The notes beneath the pieces are model-generated. The model ran no database searches. It saw nothing but the letters and a program-made list of their open reading frames with translations, and was not told where the DNA came from. Below, in pieces: positions 1 through 7,290 of a DNA stretch of 64,000 nucleotides. The stretch spans positions 39,481 to 103,480 of IMG/VR virus record IMGVR_UViG_3300028024_000077. One strand, 5' to 3'. The stretch is from a virus. Positions within the stretch are counted from its first letter, which is position 1. Each line of letters begins with the position of its first letter. The position numbers were made by a program, and so were the translations under genes.

Positions 1-180
1 GACCAGACCAGAGGAGCGACCTACTTCTACGCGCCCAAGAAAGTCCACCCGAAATGGGCAAAGCAGATGACCCGCATCACGCGGATTGGCGACCACCTCT
101 TCCTGAAAGAAGATCCCGCCAAGAAGGCGACCAAGCAATCGACTGCTAAGCACAAGAGCAAAGCCCCGGCCAAGCCGTAG
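1..180 (+). CDS. Cell wall hydrolase, SleB/Hydrolase_2 type (C-terminal part)
   Basis: Frame 1 is open from the first base to a TAG stop, so only the last 59 codons are present and the start lies upstream of the window. Residues 5-36 (GATYFYAPK, PKWAKQM, TRIGDHLFL) fit the C-terminal part of the SleB catalytic fold, which cuts peptidoglycan. A Lys/Ala/Pro-rich tail of about 20 residues follows. Such hydrolases are common in alphaproteobacterial phages, where they may help lysis or DNA entry. It is separate from the GH108 endolysin at 53290. The family call is recognition from a short fragment. Confidence 0.8.
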   Translation, partial: DQTRGATYFYAPKKVHPKWAKQMTRITRIGDHLFLKEDPAKKATKQSTAKHKSKAPAKP

Positions 181-200
181 GGAAGCTCATTAGAACGCGC

Positions 201-260
201 TAGAGCGCCGTCTAACTTTCAGCCGTCACAATGACGCGCCGTTAGCTAGACGGCGCTCTA
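201..260. repeat. Inverted repeat with 14-bp perfect arms
   Basis: TAGAGCGCCGTCTA (201-214) is exactly complementary to TAGACGGCGCTCTA (247-260). The 32-base spacer holds a smaller hairpin, CGTCA-CAA-TGACG. It follows the hydrolase gene and may act as a terminator or protein-binding dyad. The right arm is also the start of a duplicated cassette (248-359). Confidence 0.7.
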
Positions 261-359
261 GACGCTTTAAAAACGGCCCTCCAGGGGCCTTTCATTTCTC
301 CTCGCTCCCACTCAAAGCCCAACCCGCATATCCACAAGCGGGCCGTCACTCTGATTTCA
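248..359 (+). repeat. Duplicated leader cassette, copy A
   Basis: Two conserved boxes start exactly 96 bases apart: AGACGGCGCTCTAG followed by a TTAAAAACGGC block (248-277), and CGTCACTCTGATTTCA (344-359). Copy B at 9408-9519 has the same two boxes at the same 96-base spacing. Both copies lie upstream of a small gene (380 and 9551). This suggests a duplicated promoter or untranslated leader; the function is not known. Confidence 0.6.
275..299 (+). terminator. Rho-independent terminator-like hairpin
   Basis: GGCCCT pairs with the GGGGCC segment across a 3-base loop (275-289) and is followed by TTTCATTTC. It lies inside cassette copy A and would end transcription from the hydrolase gene or attenuate transcription into the gene at 380. 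Confidence 0.5.
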
Positions 360-379
360 GAGACAAGACGGAGGCGGCT

Positions 380-772
380 ATGACCGACTGGAACAAAGAG
401 CGCATCCAAGAGCTGATCGTGACCAACGATGCCGCCGTGAAGAAGGCGCTGTTGGTGATCTTCAACAATCAGACGGCCGATGAGCGGAGCGCGGAAGCGA
501 CCCACGACCGCAACAATATCGGCTTCACCGGCGTCGATGCCAAGATCATGACGAGCTTCGCCAAGCAGCTCATTGGGCGGGGCTTCCTCTCGTCGAAGCA
601 ACTCGCGATCGCTCGCCGGAAGCTGCCGAAATACTGGCGCCAACTTAAGCAGGAGATTATCCGCCGGGAGGAGACCGGAGTCGTGGTCGCGCCCAAGCCG
701 GTCGCGCAGCCTACGCCCGTCCCGATGCCTGTCGAGCCCCTGCAGGGCGAGATCTTTGGCTCGTTTTCGTGA
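380..772 (+). CDS. Conserved-looking phage protein, unknown function (130 aa)
   Basis: A GGAGG ribosome site sits 7 bases before the ATG. The middle of the protein (DRNNIGFTGVDAKIMTSFA, then SSKQLAIARRKLPKYWRQL) is basic, helical and well ordered, of a kind I associate with a domain found in phage and plasmid proteins near nucleic-acid enzymes. The tail is Pro/Val-rich. No catalytic motif is visible. The gene stands alone between cassette copy A and a hairpin at 785-815. Function unassigned. Confidence 0.75.
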   Translation: MTDWNKERIQELIVTNDAAVKKALLVIFNNQTADERSAEATHDRNNIGFTGVDAKIMTSFAKQLIGRGFLSSKQLAIARRKLPKYWRQLKQEIIRREETGVVVAPKPVAQPTPVPMPVEPLQGEIFGSFS

Positions 773-784
773 CAATCCGCGGAC

Positions 785-815
785 TGCCAATATTAACGTA
801 ACCTTAATATCGGCA
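785..815. repeat. AT-rich hairpin after the gene at 380
   Basis: TGCCAATATTAA (785-796) pairs with TTAATATCGGCA (804-815) with one mismatch and a 7-base loop. There is no following T-run, so it is either a weak terminator or a binding dyad. ATTAACGTAAC, which makes up part of the hairpin, recurs near 859. Confidence 0.5.
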
Positions 816-963
816 GCGGCATGACATTGAGATATATCAATGGCTTAGCGTCGATAGCATTAACGTAACACTAACAAAATGTCCCCCAATGTTGTGGCTT
901 TTTCCATGGAAAAAATTTTGGGTGTGACATCGGCAAAGCAGGCGTCAGTGGGTTGGCAAAATT

Positions 964-979
964 AAGTAACCGATGACTT
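964..979 (+). promoter_or_regulatory. Dispersed palindromic operator-like site (N8)
   Basis: AAGT-aaccgatg-ACTT, an exact match to the phage-wide AAGT-N8-ACTT palindrome. It precedes the operon that starts at 1042. An in-frame ATG at 973 lies inside the site and was not chosen as a start. Confidence 0.65.
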
Positions 980-1001
980 CCTATTTCGCTTGCCAAAAGA
1001 T

Positions 1002-1013
1002 AAGCAGTAACTT
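1002..1013 (+). promoter_or_regulatory. Operator-like site, short-spacer (N4) variant
   Basis: AAGC-agta-ACTT followed by ACTAGT. It has the same layout as the N4 sites at 22415 and 56143, with one base changed in the left half. It lies 29 bases before the ATG at 1042, so this operon has two adjacent sites. Confidence 0.45.
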
Positions 1014-1041
1014 ACTAGTCAGCGCAAACGAGGAGGTCGTT

Positions 1042-1365
1042 ATGAGCACAGGCTACCAAGTGGCCTACCGGATCGGAGGGCATATGAGCTTCATCTGGCA
1101 TCTCAGTGAGGTGCTGGAGACCGAGGAGAAGGCCCAGAAGCGGCGCGACCGCCACTGCAAAGAGGGCTTCTTCGCCACCTACGATGAGGCGAGCTTCTTC
1201 GAGCGGTTTGGCAAGCCGGACAGCTTCTTCTACTGCGTCTGGCAGGAGAAGCTGGACATGCGCCTGCGCGAGACCGAGGCGGTGGAGCGCAAGAGCAAGA
1301 TCCTCAAGGTGCTCAACCTGGCTGGCATCGATCTGACCAACGTCAGTATCGAGGTGGCAGCATGA
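1042..1365 (+). CDS. Phage protein of unknown function (107 aa), first gene of small-gene operon
   Basis: The start at 1042 follows a strong GAGGAGG ribosome site. An earlier in-frame ATG at 973 lies within an operator and lacks such a site. The sequence is charged, with a helical C-terminal half (LRETEAVERKSKILKVL). No known domain was recognised. It overlaps the next gene by four bases (ATGA), typical of translational coupling in an operon running to about 5652. Confidence 0.75.
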   Translation: MSTGYQVAYRIGGHMSFIWHLSEVLETEEKAQKRRDRHCKEGFFATYDEASFFERFGKPDSFFYCVWQEKLDMRLRETEAVERKSKILKVLNLAGIDLTNVSIEVAA

Positions 1366-1568
1366 TGACTGTCCGCGAGCTGATGCGCGCTCTGGCGCAG
1401 TATCCCTATCCCGATAGCCCCGTGGTCTTCAACAACGAGAAGGGTCAGCGCGTGCCCGTGGCCGTCAGCTCGGACGAGCGCGGCATCGTTCTGTATGAGC
1501 CATTCAACGGCTATCAACAGCCGCATAACGTCACGCCATTTGGCCATCGGGTCGAGAGGCAGCGCTGA
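1362..1568 (+). CDS. Small phage protein, unknown function (68 aa)
   Basis: The start overlaps the previous stop (ATGATGA), with a second possible ATG at 1365. The N-terminus (TVRELMRALAQYPYPDSPVVF) is of a type common in small phage early proteins, in which a short helix leads into a small beta domain. No enzyme motif is seen. Co-transcribed with its neighbours. Confidence 0.7.
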   Translation: MMTVRELMRALAQYPYPDSPVVFNNEKGQRVPVAVSSDERGIVLYEPFNGYQQPHNVTPFGHRVERQR

Positions 1569-1569
1569 C

Positions 1570-1785
1570 ATGAAGTCGGGTTGGCTCACATTCGAGAGGC
1601 GCCTCGCGATCAAGGGCATCCCGTTGCCGGAATGGATGGCTGGCATCGAGTTTCGTGACGCTGCCGGCCAGGTGGTTGGTAAGCTCGAAGGCTTGAAGAT
1701 CCGAGCCGGCGAGGGTCTGATCGAAGCCATCAAGCGCGCGACGCCGGTAGGCTGCTACGCGGTCATGGATGGATCGAAGATCTGA
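1570..1785 (+). CDS. Small phage protein, unknown function (71 aa)
   Basis: ATG at 1570 follows the previous stop by one base. The open frame extends upstream to 1495, but that part overlaps the preceding gene and has a different residue character. The protein looks like a compact beta-rich domain (EFRDAAGQVVGKLEGLKI). Function unknown. Its stop overlaps the next start (TGATG). Confidence 0.7.
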   Translation: MKSGWLTFERRLAIKGIPLPEWMAGIEFRDAAGQVVGKLEGLKIRAGEGLIEAIKRATPVGCYAVMDGSKI

Positions 1786-2054
1786 TGAAGCTCGACCACA
1801 TCGACTGGAGTGGCCCGGAGCCTATTGCCGTGTTCAATCTCGGCTTCGGGCGAGGCTGTGTAGAACCCATGACCCAGAACATGACCGTCAAGGACATGGA
1901 AGGGGAGATCAGGCGCGGTCACTACAGCAGCCGCTACTACAAACAGGCGCTGGCAGAGATCGTCCGAGAGATAGAGCCTAACTCGATAACGTCAAGAGCC
2001 AAGGTTGGCGAGCCGAGTGTGGAAGCACGCAACCTGGATTGGGGAACATGGTGA
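1785..2054 (+). CDS. Small phage protein ending in WGTW (89 aa)
   Basis: ATG at 1785 overlaps the previous stop. No domain was recognised. The C-terminus LDWGTW is encoded by TGGGGAACATGGTGA, which also holds the ribosome site (GGGGA) and start codon of the next gene. The shared ending with 2048-2323 and 59192-59662 therefore probably reflects this overlap rather than a protein motif. Confidence 0.7.
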   Translation: MKLDHIDWSGPEPIAVFNLGFGRGCVEPMTQNMTVKDMEGEIRRGHYSSRYYKQALAEIVREIEPNSITSRAKVGEPSVEARNLDWGTW

Positions 2055-2323
2055 AGGCGCGCTCGACTTGGCTCAAATGGAAGTACTCGCACCTCGAATT
2101 GATCGAGGGCACCAAAGACCAGGAGGCCGTCTTTGTCCAGGGCACGCTCCGAACGCCCGTGAGTAGAGACGAGGTCGAACAGGTGCTCGCCATGTACAGC
2201 GAGAAGAAGTTGCCGGAGTTCGCACGGGCCTTGGCTGCCTTCAATGGTGAGCGCGACCCGGACGAGATCAAGGCAGAAAGAGTCGAAAAGCGGAAACCGC
2301 CAGAGGAGTGGGGAACATGGTGA
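2048..2323 (+). CDS. Small phage protein ending in EEWGTW (91 aa)
   Basis: The start is ATG 2048, seven bases before the previous gene ends. A TTG nine bases upstream is less likely because the GGGGA ribosome site sits between the two. Basic N-terminus, helical middle (SRDEVEQVLAMYSEKKLPEF), charged C-terminus. Function unknown. It ends in the same stop/ribosome-site/start overlap as the gene before. Confidence 0.7.
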   Translation: MVKARSTWLKWKYSHLELIEGTKDQEAVFVQGTLRTPVSRDEVEQVLAMYSEKKLPEFARALAAFNGERDPDEIKAERVEKRKPPEEWGTW

Positions 2324-2988
2324 TGGATCTCGATAAGCCGTTGAACGCCGACAAGGGCCACTACAATGGCTCTTGCAATCGCCGAGCCTGTCAGAAACCA
2401 GGCGCCCGCTTCTACAACAAGGGCACGAACGCCTATTACTGCGCTGAGTGCGCCAGGCTGATCAATGATGCCTGCCGTGACATGCACCCGGAAGGGCTCT
2501 GTGTCATCCACCGCCAGCAGCCGGAGGCGTTCCAGGACTGGGACGGCGGCTACTCCAAGGCTTGGTATGACGTAGAGACGCCGATGGGCGAAGTCATCAC
2601 TCATTGCTGGCCCAATGCCGGCTTCATGACCGCTACGGATGGCTCCGGCCGGCAGTGGGCCGTCCATAGCGGGATCAAGGTCAGGCTTAGCGCCAATCAC
2701 CCCTTGGATGAGGTGCGGGCCCGTCCCCTGGTGGATGAGCGCAAGCCTGACCGGATCATCATAGATGACCCTCTCGCCATGGCGCACGAACACCACGTTT
2801 CGAACGGGCTTGAGCCCGAGCGGGAATGTTCAGCATGCGCCGCCGGCCACGTCCCAGGGCAACGCCTTCCGGTTAGGCCGGCCGTCGAGCGGCAGGAGAC
2901 AGACCCGCAAAAGATGAGCCGCCGGGAGCGTCGCGCCTATTACAGCAGCATGCGGAAGAAGAAGCTTTTCAAGGGATGGAGGGTTTGA
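2317..2988 (+). CDS. Zinc-ribbon phage protein, unknown function (223 aa)
   Basis: ATG 2317 follows GGGGA with good spacing; ATG 2323 is an alternative. The N-terminal part holds a likely zinc site (CNRRAC, then CAEC about 22 residues on). The middle has an HCWPNAGF block, and there is another CSAC later. The C-terminus is strongly basic (SRRERRAYYSSMRKKKLF), which suggests nucleic acid or ribosome contact. No known family was recognised. Co-transcribed with neighbours; the stop overlaps the next ATG. Confidence 0.7.
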   Translation: MVMDLDKPLNADKGHYNGSCNRRACQKPGARFYNKGTNAYYCAECARLINDACRDMHPEGLCVIHRQQPEAFQDWDGGYSKAWYDVETPMGEVITHCWPNAGFMTATDGSGRQWAVHSGIKVRLSANHPLDEVRARPLVDERKPDRIIIDDPLAMAHEHHVSNGLEPERECSACAAGHVPGQRLPVRPAVERQETDPQKMSRRERRAYYSSMRKKKLFKGWRV

Positions 2989-3425
2989 TGGCCGATTGGC
3001 GGAAGGAACTCGATCTCCGCGTCGAATGGGAGAAGACCCAGGAAGGCGAGATGACCAATAGCGCGCTCTGCAAGGTGATCCATGAGCGCCTGACGAAGCT
3101 CTACCCGGAGCCAAGCCGCGACATGCGGCTGACTGAGCTGATGGAAGAGTTCCAGACGCTGGCCGATTTGCAGGCTATCTGGGAAAGCGAGGGAAGAATG
3201 GCAATCCGTGAAGCCGACACCATCAACACCGTCGAGAAACAGGCGATCGTGGACGCTGCATTGGCCTGGGCTGATGCCGTCAATACGCCAGGGGCAACGG
3301 CCCGCCGCATTGCGCTGCTGGATGCGGTCAAGCGCTACAAGGCCGCCACGGAGAAATACGGGACTTTCACGTCCGAGGGGCGCTGCTGCATGGGCGGCCC
3401 GCGCGGTCGCGGATGCACTTGCTAG
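2988..3425 (+). CDS. Helical phage protein, unknown function (145 aa)
   Basis: TGATG overlap with the previous gene sets the start at 2988; the frame is open a little further upstream. Mostly charged helices. The C-terminus is glycine/cysteine-rich (RCCMGGPRGRGCTC), so a bound metal is possible. Function unknown. Confidence 0.7.
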   Translation: MADWRKELDLRVEWEKTQEGEMTNSALCKVIHERLTKLYPEPSRDMRLTELMEEFQTLADLQAIWESEGRMAIREADTINTVEKQAIVDAALAWADAVNTPGATARRIALLDAVKRYKAATEKYGTFTSEGRCCMGGPRGRGCTC

Positions 3426-3434
3426 GAGGGAAGA

Positions 3435-3827
3435 ATGAGCGAAGACATTAAGCCGATCACTGCTGAGGAGCTGCGCGACGCTGGCTTCGCGCCGGGCAAT
3501 TATTGCTGCAAGTGCGTTCCCTGTGGGGCCTATTTCGACGGTGATAAACGCGCCTCACGTTGCCAGAATTGCGCCACCAAAACCGTGCTGGAGCGCCGGC
3601 GCCTTAGCGCGCTGCTTAAACTTGGCGACAAGGTCAAGGTCAGCCCGACCTATGTCTATGCGGTTGATTGGCGGGAGATCTATTTCATCACCGCCATCAA
3701 AGCCAGGGTGGGCAGTGGCGAGCCCGCCTATGCCATCGGCGATCATTGGCCGCCGCGCCATCTGGGCGACTTTACGGATGGTTGGCATGAGCACGATCTC
3801 GTGCCGGCCGGGGAGTCGGCACGATGA
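3435..3827 (+). CDS. Zinc-ribbon phage protein (130 aa)
   Basis: Preceded by a strong GGAGGG ribosome site. Residues about 25-47 hold CCKCVPC and CQNC, a likely four-cysteine zinc ribbon. The C-terminal part (DKVKVSPTYVYAVDWREIYFI) may form a small beta barrel. Probably a small nucleic-acid- or protein-binding factor; the role is unknown. Overlaps the next gene by ATGA. Confidence 0.7.
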   Translation: MSEDIKPITAEELRDAGFAPGNYCCKCVPCGAYFDGDKRASRCQNCATKTVLERRRLSALLKLGDKVKVSPTYVYAVDWREIYFITAIKARVGSGEPAYAIGDHWPPRHLGDFTDGWHEHDLVPAGESAR

Positions 3828-3958
3828 TCAGATTCTGGGTTGGCTTCATGACGGCGCCCATCACCGACCCGGTCGCTGCCTTTGGCTATCGCATTTGGGC
3901 CGTTGCTGGGGTGATCAGCATGCTGCGGTTCTTTCTTGAGCCTGGTATCTGCTACTGA
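3824..3958 (+). CDS. Small membrane-associated phage peptide (44 aa)
   Basis: ATGA overlap with the preceding stop. The peptide begins MIRFWVGFMTAPITDPVAAF and continues with GYRIWAVAGVISMLRFFL, giving one probable membrane helix. Function unknown; the placement within a coupled operon supports it as a gene. Confidence 0.6.
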   Translation: MIRFWVGFMTAPITDPVAAFGYRIWAVAGVISMLRFFLEPGICY

Positions 3959-4080
3959 AATCCGCCTGATGAGACCTTTTGCCAGGTCGAAACGCCGTCC
4001 CGTGGGCGGCGTCGCGGTAGCTGTTAACTCCGCCCGGTGGCTACGGCTGCCGGCAACCACAAACGAAAAAGGGCCAGACG

Positions 4081-4152
4081 ATGACACGTCTAACCCTCTT
4101 TCTGGTGGTGCTGTTGATCCTGCTCACAGCAATGAGCGGATCGGCATACTAA
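4081..4152 (+). CDS. Candidate 23-residue membrane micro-protein
   Basis: It begins MTRLTLFLVVLLILLTAMSG and ends SAY: almost all hydrophobic with one N-terminal arginine, like a bare signal peptide or a membrane toxin-like peptide. The ribosome site (GGGCCAGACG) is weak. It sits in the 267-base gap between coupled genes. Existence is plausible, not proven. Confidence 0.4.
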   Translation: MTRLTLFLVVLLILLTAMSGSAY

Positions 4153-4225
4153 CCGGAGCCTGGGCGGTGGGCGCAACCTGCCGTCCAGGTCCGGGAATGA
4201 TAGCAGTCAGAGAAAGGAATGCAAG

Positions 4226-4510
4226 ATGGCTGAATTCTACGCCAGTTTCATTTACCACGGCCTGGATTACACGCCCAGCGAGCCGCGCCCGGACGGCAAA
4301 GGGTATCAAGGCAAGCGGATACGGACCGAGAGCGCGGAGGAGGCAGCCAAGGTCGCCAAGCGCGACTTCGTGGCCGAACATGCGGCGCACAAGGCGCTGA
4401 ACGTGCCGTTCATCTCGCCAGAGGGCTGCCACACCATCGTGATCTTCGAAGAAGTGGAAACGGGGATGCGCGGCATCTACCAGTTCAAGTATGACGAGGT
4501 GGCGGCATGA
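4226..4510 (+). CDS. Small phage protein, unknown function (94 aa)
   Basis: AGAAAGGA ribosome site eight bases before ATG 4226. Alternating strands and a helix (SAEEAAKVAKRDFVAEHAAH). No recognised family. Overlaps the next gene by ATGA. Confidence 0.7.
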   Translation: MAEFYASFIYHGLDYTPSEPRPDGKGYQGKRIRTESAEEAAKVAKRDFVAEHAAHKALNVPFISPEGCHTIVIFEEVETGMRGIYQFKYDEVAA

Positions 4511-4725
4511 AGGACAAGTTCAAGACGGAGGTCTGGGCCAAGATCGCTGATCCAGCCACGATCTGCGACCGGCTGCGCGGTATCTACCGGACGCCCATCA
4601 CGGACGGCCTTGAGCTGTGCGAGGACGAGGGCTGCCCGCAGCATGGCACGCCCCATGTCTGTGTCGCCGCCCAACCGGAGCCCGACAGTATGCACGCCAC
4701 TGGCTACGAGGAGGCAGGCGTATGA
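4507..4725 (+). CDS. Small phage protein with Cys/His cluster (72 aa)
   Basis: Coupled to both neighbours by ATGA overlaps. The C-terminal half contains CEDEGCPQHGTPHVC, a possible metal site. Function unknown. Confidence 0.65.
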   Translation: MKDKFKTEVWAKIADPATICDRLRGIYRTPITDGLELCEDEGCPQHGTPHVCVAAQPEPDSMHATGYEEAGV

Positions 4726-4874
4726 GCAAGATCCAACTCGATCTGGCATGGGGTTCCCGCAGCTTCAATCTAGGCATGCTCGCCGGCTTCGCCTGGGCCG
4801 TGGCGTGCCTCATTGGCTCGATTTATTGGGCCTTCCACCTGGCGCATCTGACCTTCTGTTCGGTGGCACCATGA
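4722..4874 (+). CDS. Small single-pass membrane protein (50 aa)
   Basis: ATGA overlap fixes the start at 4722. Residues about 17-43 (GMLAGFAWAVACLIGSIYWA and following) form a probable transmembrane helix with aromatic edges. Function unknown. Confidence 0.65.
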   Translation: MSKIQLDLAWGSRSFNLGMLAGFAWAVACLIGSIYWAFHLAHLTFCSVAP

Positions 4875-5185
4875 AGATTAAAGGCTCAGAACTGATCGAA
4901 TTCATGGTCGCCGGCTGGCCCCAGCCGGAAGAGAACTGGTATTGGGATCACCAGCTTTTCGAGGAGCCGGAGCCCGACCAGACCTACGACACCGATGAAA
5001 TCGGCCCTATCTTCCACCAGGGCATGAGCCCCGACCCCACCAACGGCGACGGCTACGACCTTGCCAAGCTGATCCGTGCATGGCGCAAGGCGCGAGATTA
5101 CGACGTGCTAACCATCACCGTGCTAAAGGCCAAGACCGAGGCGGTCAAAGCGGCGATTGTAGCTCTAGGCGTCAGGGTGACTTGA
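4871..5185 (+). CDS. Small phage protein, unknown function (104 aa)
   Basis: The start at ATG 4871 overlaps the previous stop; the frame is open upstream, but that part overlaps two other genes. Acidic and Trp/Pro-rich N-terminal half (WPQPEENWYWDHQLFEEPE), helical C-terminal half. No family recognised. Confidence 0.65.
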   Translation: MKIKGSELIEFMVAGWPQPEENWYWDHQLFEEPEPDQTYDTDEIGPIFHQGMSPDPTNGDGYDLAKLIRAWRKARDYDVLTITVLKAKTEAVKAAIVALGVRVT

Positions 5186-5652
5186 TGAAACGTCTTCGTA
5201 AGATCTACATGGCCGATATGACCTGCCTGGGGTGCGGGAAGGGCTGGTATGAGGGCTACATGCCGCCTGTCAACGGCGTCCCCACCAATAAGACCCTCCC
5301 CTGCAACGTCTGCGGCCACCAAACGACCGCCGTGATGACCCCCAAAGCCTTCGATCGGGCGGTAGAAGCGCGCAACGTCAAAATGACAAGGGAGATGTCA
5401 TCAAGGAGCGTCGAGCAACTCAAGAAGGCGCTGGGCGAACACTTCCATCAATTGGCCGTGGAAAACCCCAAGGACGGGATCGATCACTTCATCAACGAGC
5501 GCCTTGAGCTGTTCGCCAAGACCCGCACCGGCAGTGGCTGGGATGCGATCCAGACCGTGCACAAGCTGAAGGAGCTGGCGAAGCTCTCACATGACGAGAG
5601 GCGCCTGCATGCCGAAGTTACCATGAGATCTTTGGGGATGACGTGGAAATAG
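5185..5652 (+). CDS. Zinc-ribbon phage protein with helical tail (155 aa)
   Basis: TGATG overlap sets the start. Residues 14-46 hold CLGC and CNVC, a likely four-cysteine zinc ribbon, followed by long charged helices. Possibly a nucleic-acid- or RNA-polymerase-binding factor, by analogy with other small phage zinc proteins. It is the last gene of the operon begun at 1042. Confidence 0.7.
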   Translation: MKRLRKIYMADMTCLGCGKGWYEGYMPPVNGVPTNKTLPCNVCGHQTTAVMTPKAFDRAVEARNVKMTREMSSRSVEQLKKALGEHFHQLAVENPKDGIDHFINERLELFAKTRTGSGWDAIQTVHKLKELAKLSHDERRLHAEVTMRSLGMTWK

Positions 5653-5737
5653 GCCCGGCATTTGTTCCTTCCAAAACGAGTGACTAGCGCGCCGCCAATG
5701 GCTATAAAGTCCTGACAGACACTTTTTGGGGGAAGTC

Positions 5738-5959
5738 ATGAGCCGTAGGGAAAACGAAAAGCGAAACCATATCTTGGCCCAGCAGATCAAGCTGGCCAAG
5801 GCCAGAAGAGACCATGCGGCGGTCCTGGATCTGCTCAAACGAGGCAGCGCCGGTATCACCAAGAAGGACGCCGAAGCCTTGGCCGAACACGTCAAGCATC
5901 GAGAGCGCCAACTGAGAGAAGCGGAGACCGAGCTGGAGGAATTTCTAGCCAAGCGCTAG
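5738..5959 (+). CDS. Small coiled-coil phage protein (73 aa)
   Basis: GGGGGAAG ribosome site before ATG 5738. Almost entirely charged helix (EALAEHVKHRERQLREAETE), so a coiled-coil dimer is likely. Function unknown. Confidence 0.6.
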   Translation: MSRRENEKRNHILAQQIKLAKARRDHAAVLDLLKRGSAGITKKDAEALAEHVKHRERQLREAETELEEFLAKR

Positions 5960-6009
5960 ATGTCACATCACCCCTATGTCGTGACATTTCTGGACGCATG
6001 CGACGCGAT

Positions 6010-6110
6010 TTTAAGCCCGTACAAGCCGTCTGGAGCAAACAAGCGCCGTTCTGACGGTCTAAACCTCCAAGCCGTCTAGCAAGCTCTAAAACGCGTCTGA
6101 AACGCTATCC
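6010..6110. repeat. Cluster of GCCGTCT/CTCTA-type short repeats
   Basis: Within 100 non-coding bases there are two GCCGTCT copies, plus GCGCCGTTCT, GACGGTCTA, GCTCTAAAACGCGTC and related fragments. The same words occur in the dyad at 201-260, near 6642, at 9383-9437 and at 21150-21240. They look like degenerate binding sites. Function unknown. Confidence 0.45.
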
Positions 6111-6115
6111 AAAAC

Positions 6116-6331
6116 ATGATGCAAGCAGCAAACGACAACCCCGGCCTAGAAACCCAGATCGCCCTCGGGAAAGCATATCGAGAAGGCGTAGAAGCCGGCG
6201 CAGCCTGGTGTCAGGATCTCAAGAAAGAGCCTCCTCAAAACCCGTATCCTCCCGGAGAGCTAAACGACCGCTGGGAGGCTGGATACGTAGACGCGCTAGA
6301 CGATTGGCATCACGCGCAATACGCTGACTAG
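6116..6331 (+). CDS. Small acidic phage protein (71 aa)
   Basis: The start is ATG 6116 or 6119, with no clear ribosome site. Composition is acidic with many aromatic residues (RWEAGYVDALDDWHHAQYAD). No family recognised. Confidence 0.5.
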   Translation: MMQAANDNPGLETQIALGKAYREGVEAGAAWCQDLKKEPPQNPYPPGELNDRWEAGYVDALDDWHHAQYAD

Positions 6332-6353
6332 AGCCAACACAAGGGGGAAGAAA

Positions 6354-6614
6354 GTGCAGAAAACCGCCATATACGCAGCAATTATCCTTGGGATCGCCAT
6401 AATCCTTCATGGGGGCATCTATAGCTTCAACATGATGACGACCCAATGGGCGGTCGGCTACAGGCTCAATAAGTTCACAGGACAGATGGCTCTTTGCAGT
6501 CCATCCAACTGCCGTTCGATAGAGGACGTGTCAGTCGGTAGTCCTCAGCTCAATACAAATGACTTAAAGCCCATGACAAAGGAAGAGGCAGAGAAGTTTC
6601 TTGATAAACCATAG
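6354..6614 (+). CDS. Membrane-anchored small phage protein (86 aa)
   Basis: GTG start after GGGGGAAG. Residues 5-26 (AIYAAIILGIAIILHGGIYS) are a membrane anchor or uncleaved signal; the rest is polar, with two cysteines (CSPSNC). Probably exported or periplasmic. Possible roles such as superinfection exclusion or Rz-like lysis are speculation. Confidence 0.6.
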   Translation: MQKTAIYAAIILGIAIILHGGIYSFNMMTTQWAVGYRLNKFTGQMALCSPSNCRSIEDVSVGSPQLNTNDLKPMTKEEAEKFLDKP

Positions 6615-6959
6615 AGGCATAGAGTGTTGGAGAGTGAACGTAGAGCGTTAGACGTTGGGTGTTTAGGGTTAGGGGTTAGGGAGTGGGTGTTTGGAGAGTT
6701 TCTCTATAAGAAATTCCGAATGCGATGCTGACCCAGTAAAAATCACTCCTCCAAACCAGGCCCGCCAAGGCCGTGGCAGGAGTCCTGCCCTATCAGGCCA
6801 CCTACCAACAGCCAACACTCCCACACCAAAACGTCCCTCATTCCACGCGTCTCTGGCAAAATATCAGGCCAGTTAACTCCCAAATTTCAACCCCAGTAAA
6901 CAAACATTAACGTCTCTCTTGTGCAGCGATGACGCACACAATTGACGGAGAGACGAGCG
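6615..6959. other. Non-coding stretch with G-rich tract and 5' leader hairpin
   Basis: No convincing gene. It holds a G-rich tract with five runs of three or more G (6657-6687) containing TTAGGG-like repeats, then a C-rich stretch, then a hairpin that covers the ribosome site of the gene at 6960. Confidence 0.5.
6912..6954 (+). promoter_or_regulatory. 5' leader hairpin that sequesters the ribosome site
   Basis: GTCTCTC (6912-6918) pairs with GAGAGAC (6948-6954), which is part of the GGAGAG ribosome site for the ATG at 6960. An inner TTGTGC/GCACACAA pairing strengthens the stem. Folding would block translation initiation, as in RNA thermometers or attenuated leaders. Confidence 0.5.
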
Positions 6960-7211
6960 ATGACCAATCGCGTTCAGATTGTCGAGATGACGGTGGGAAA
7001 TATTCGGGCGGTTCTTGAACAGATCCAGCCCGGCTTGCGCTATCAGGTCATCGTCTATTGGGATGGGAAGATAGGGTTTCGAGGTGATCCGGTTGACTAT
7101 CAGACCGCGACCACCGCGATGACCAGGATGCTTTCCAGCTCTCTCCAGAAGCTCACGGTCGCCGAGGTAGACATGACCCGGCGAGGTGAGAAAGTGGCTC
7201 ACGCGGCATAG
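6960..7211 (+). CDS. Small phage protein, unknown function (83 aa)
   Basis: The start at 6960 is chosen because GGAGAG lies nine bases upstream; an in-frame start 18 bases earlier lies in the leader hairpin. Mixed alpha/beta (YQVIVYWDGKIGFRGDPVDY). No family recognised. Followed by a clear terminator. Confidence 0.65.
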   Translation: MTNRVQIVEMTVGNIRAVLEQIQPGLRYQVIVYWDGKIGFRGDPVDYQTATTAMTRMLSSSLQKLTVAEVDMTRRGEKVAHAA

Positions 7212-7233
7212 AGTAGCTCCGAACACCCAACTT

Positions 7234-7271
7234 GCCCTGGCGGCTTCCCAATGCTGCCAGGGCATCTTTTT
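7234..7271 (+). terminator. Rho-independent terminator
   Basis: GCCCTGGC (7234-7241) pairs with GCCAGGGC (7256-7263), followed by ATCTTTTT. It ends the transcript of the gene at 6960. Confidence 0.8.
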
Positions 7272-7290
7272 GGTTGCCGTCTATCCGATG

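Noticed and set aside
973-1041. Upstream start for the gene at 1042
   Set aside because: The ATG at 973 lies inside the operator palindrome and has no ribosome site; the start at 1042 has GAGGAGG.
3936-4400. 154-codon open frame
   Set aside because: Out of frame with the coupled gene at 4226 and with no ribosome site.
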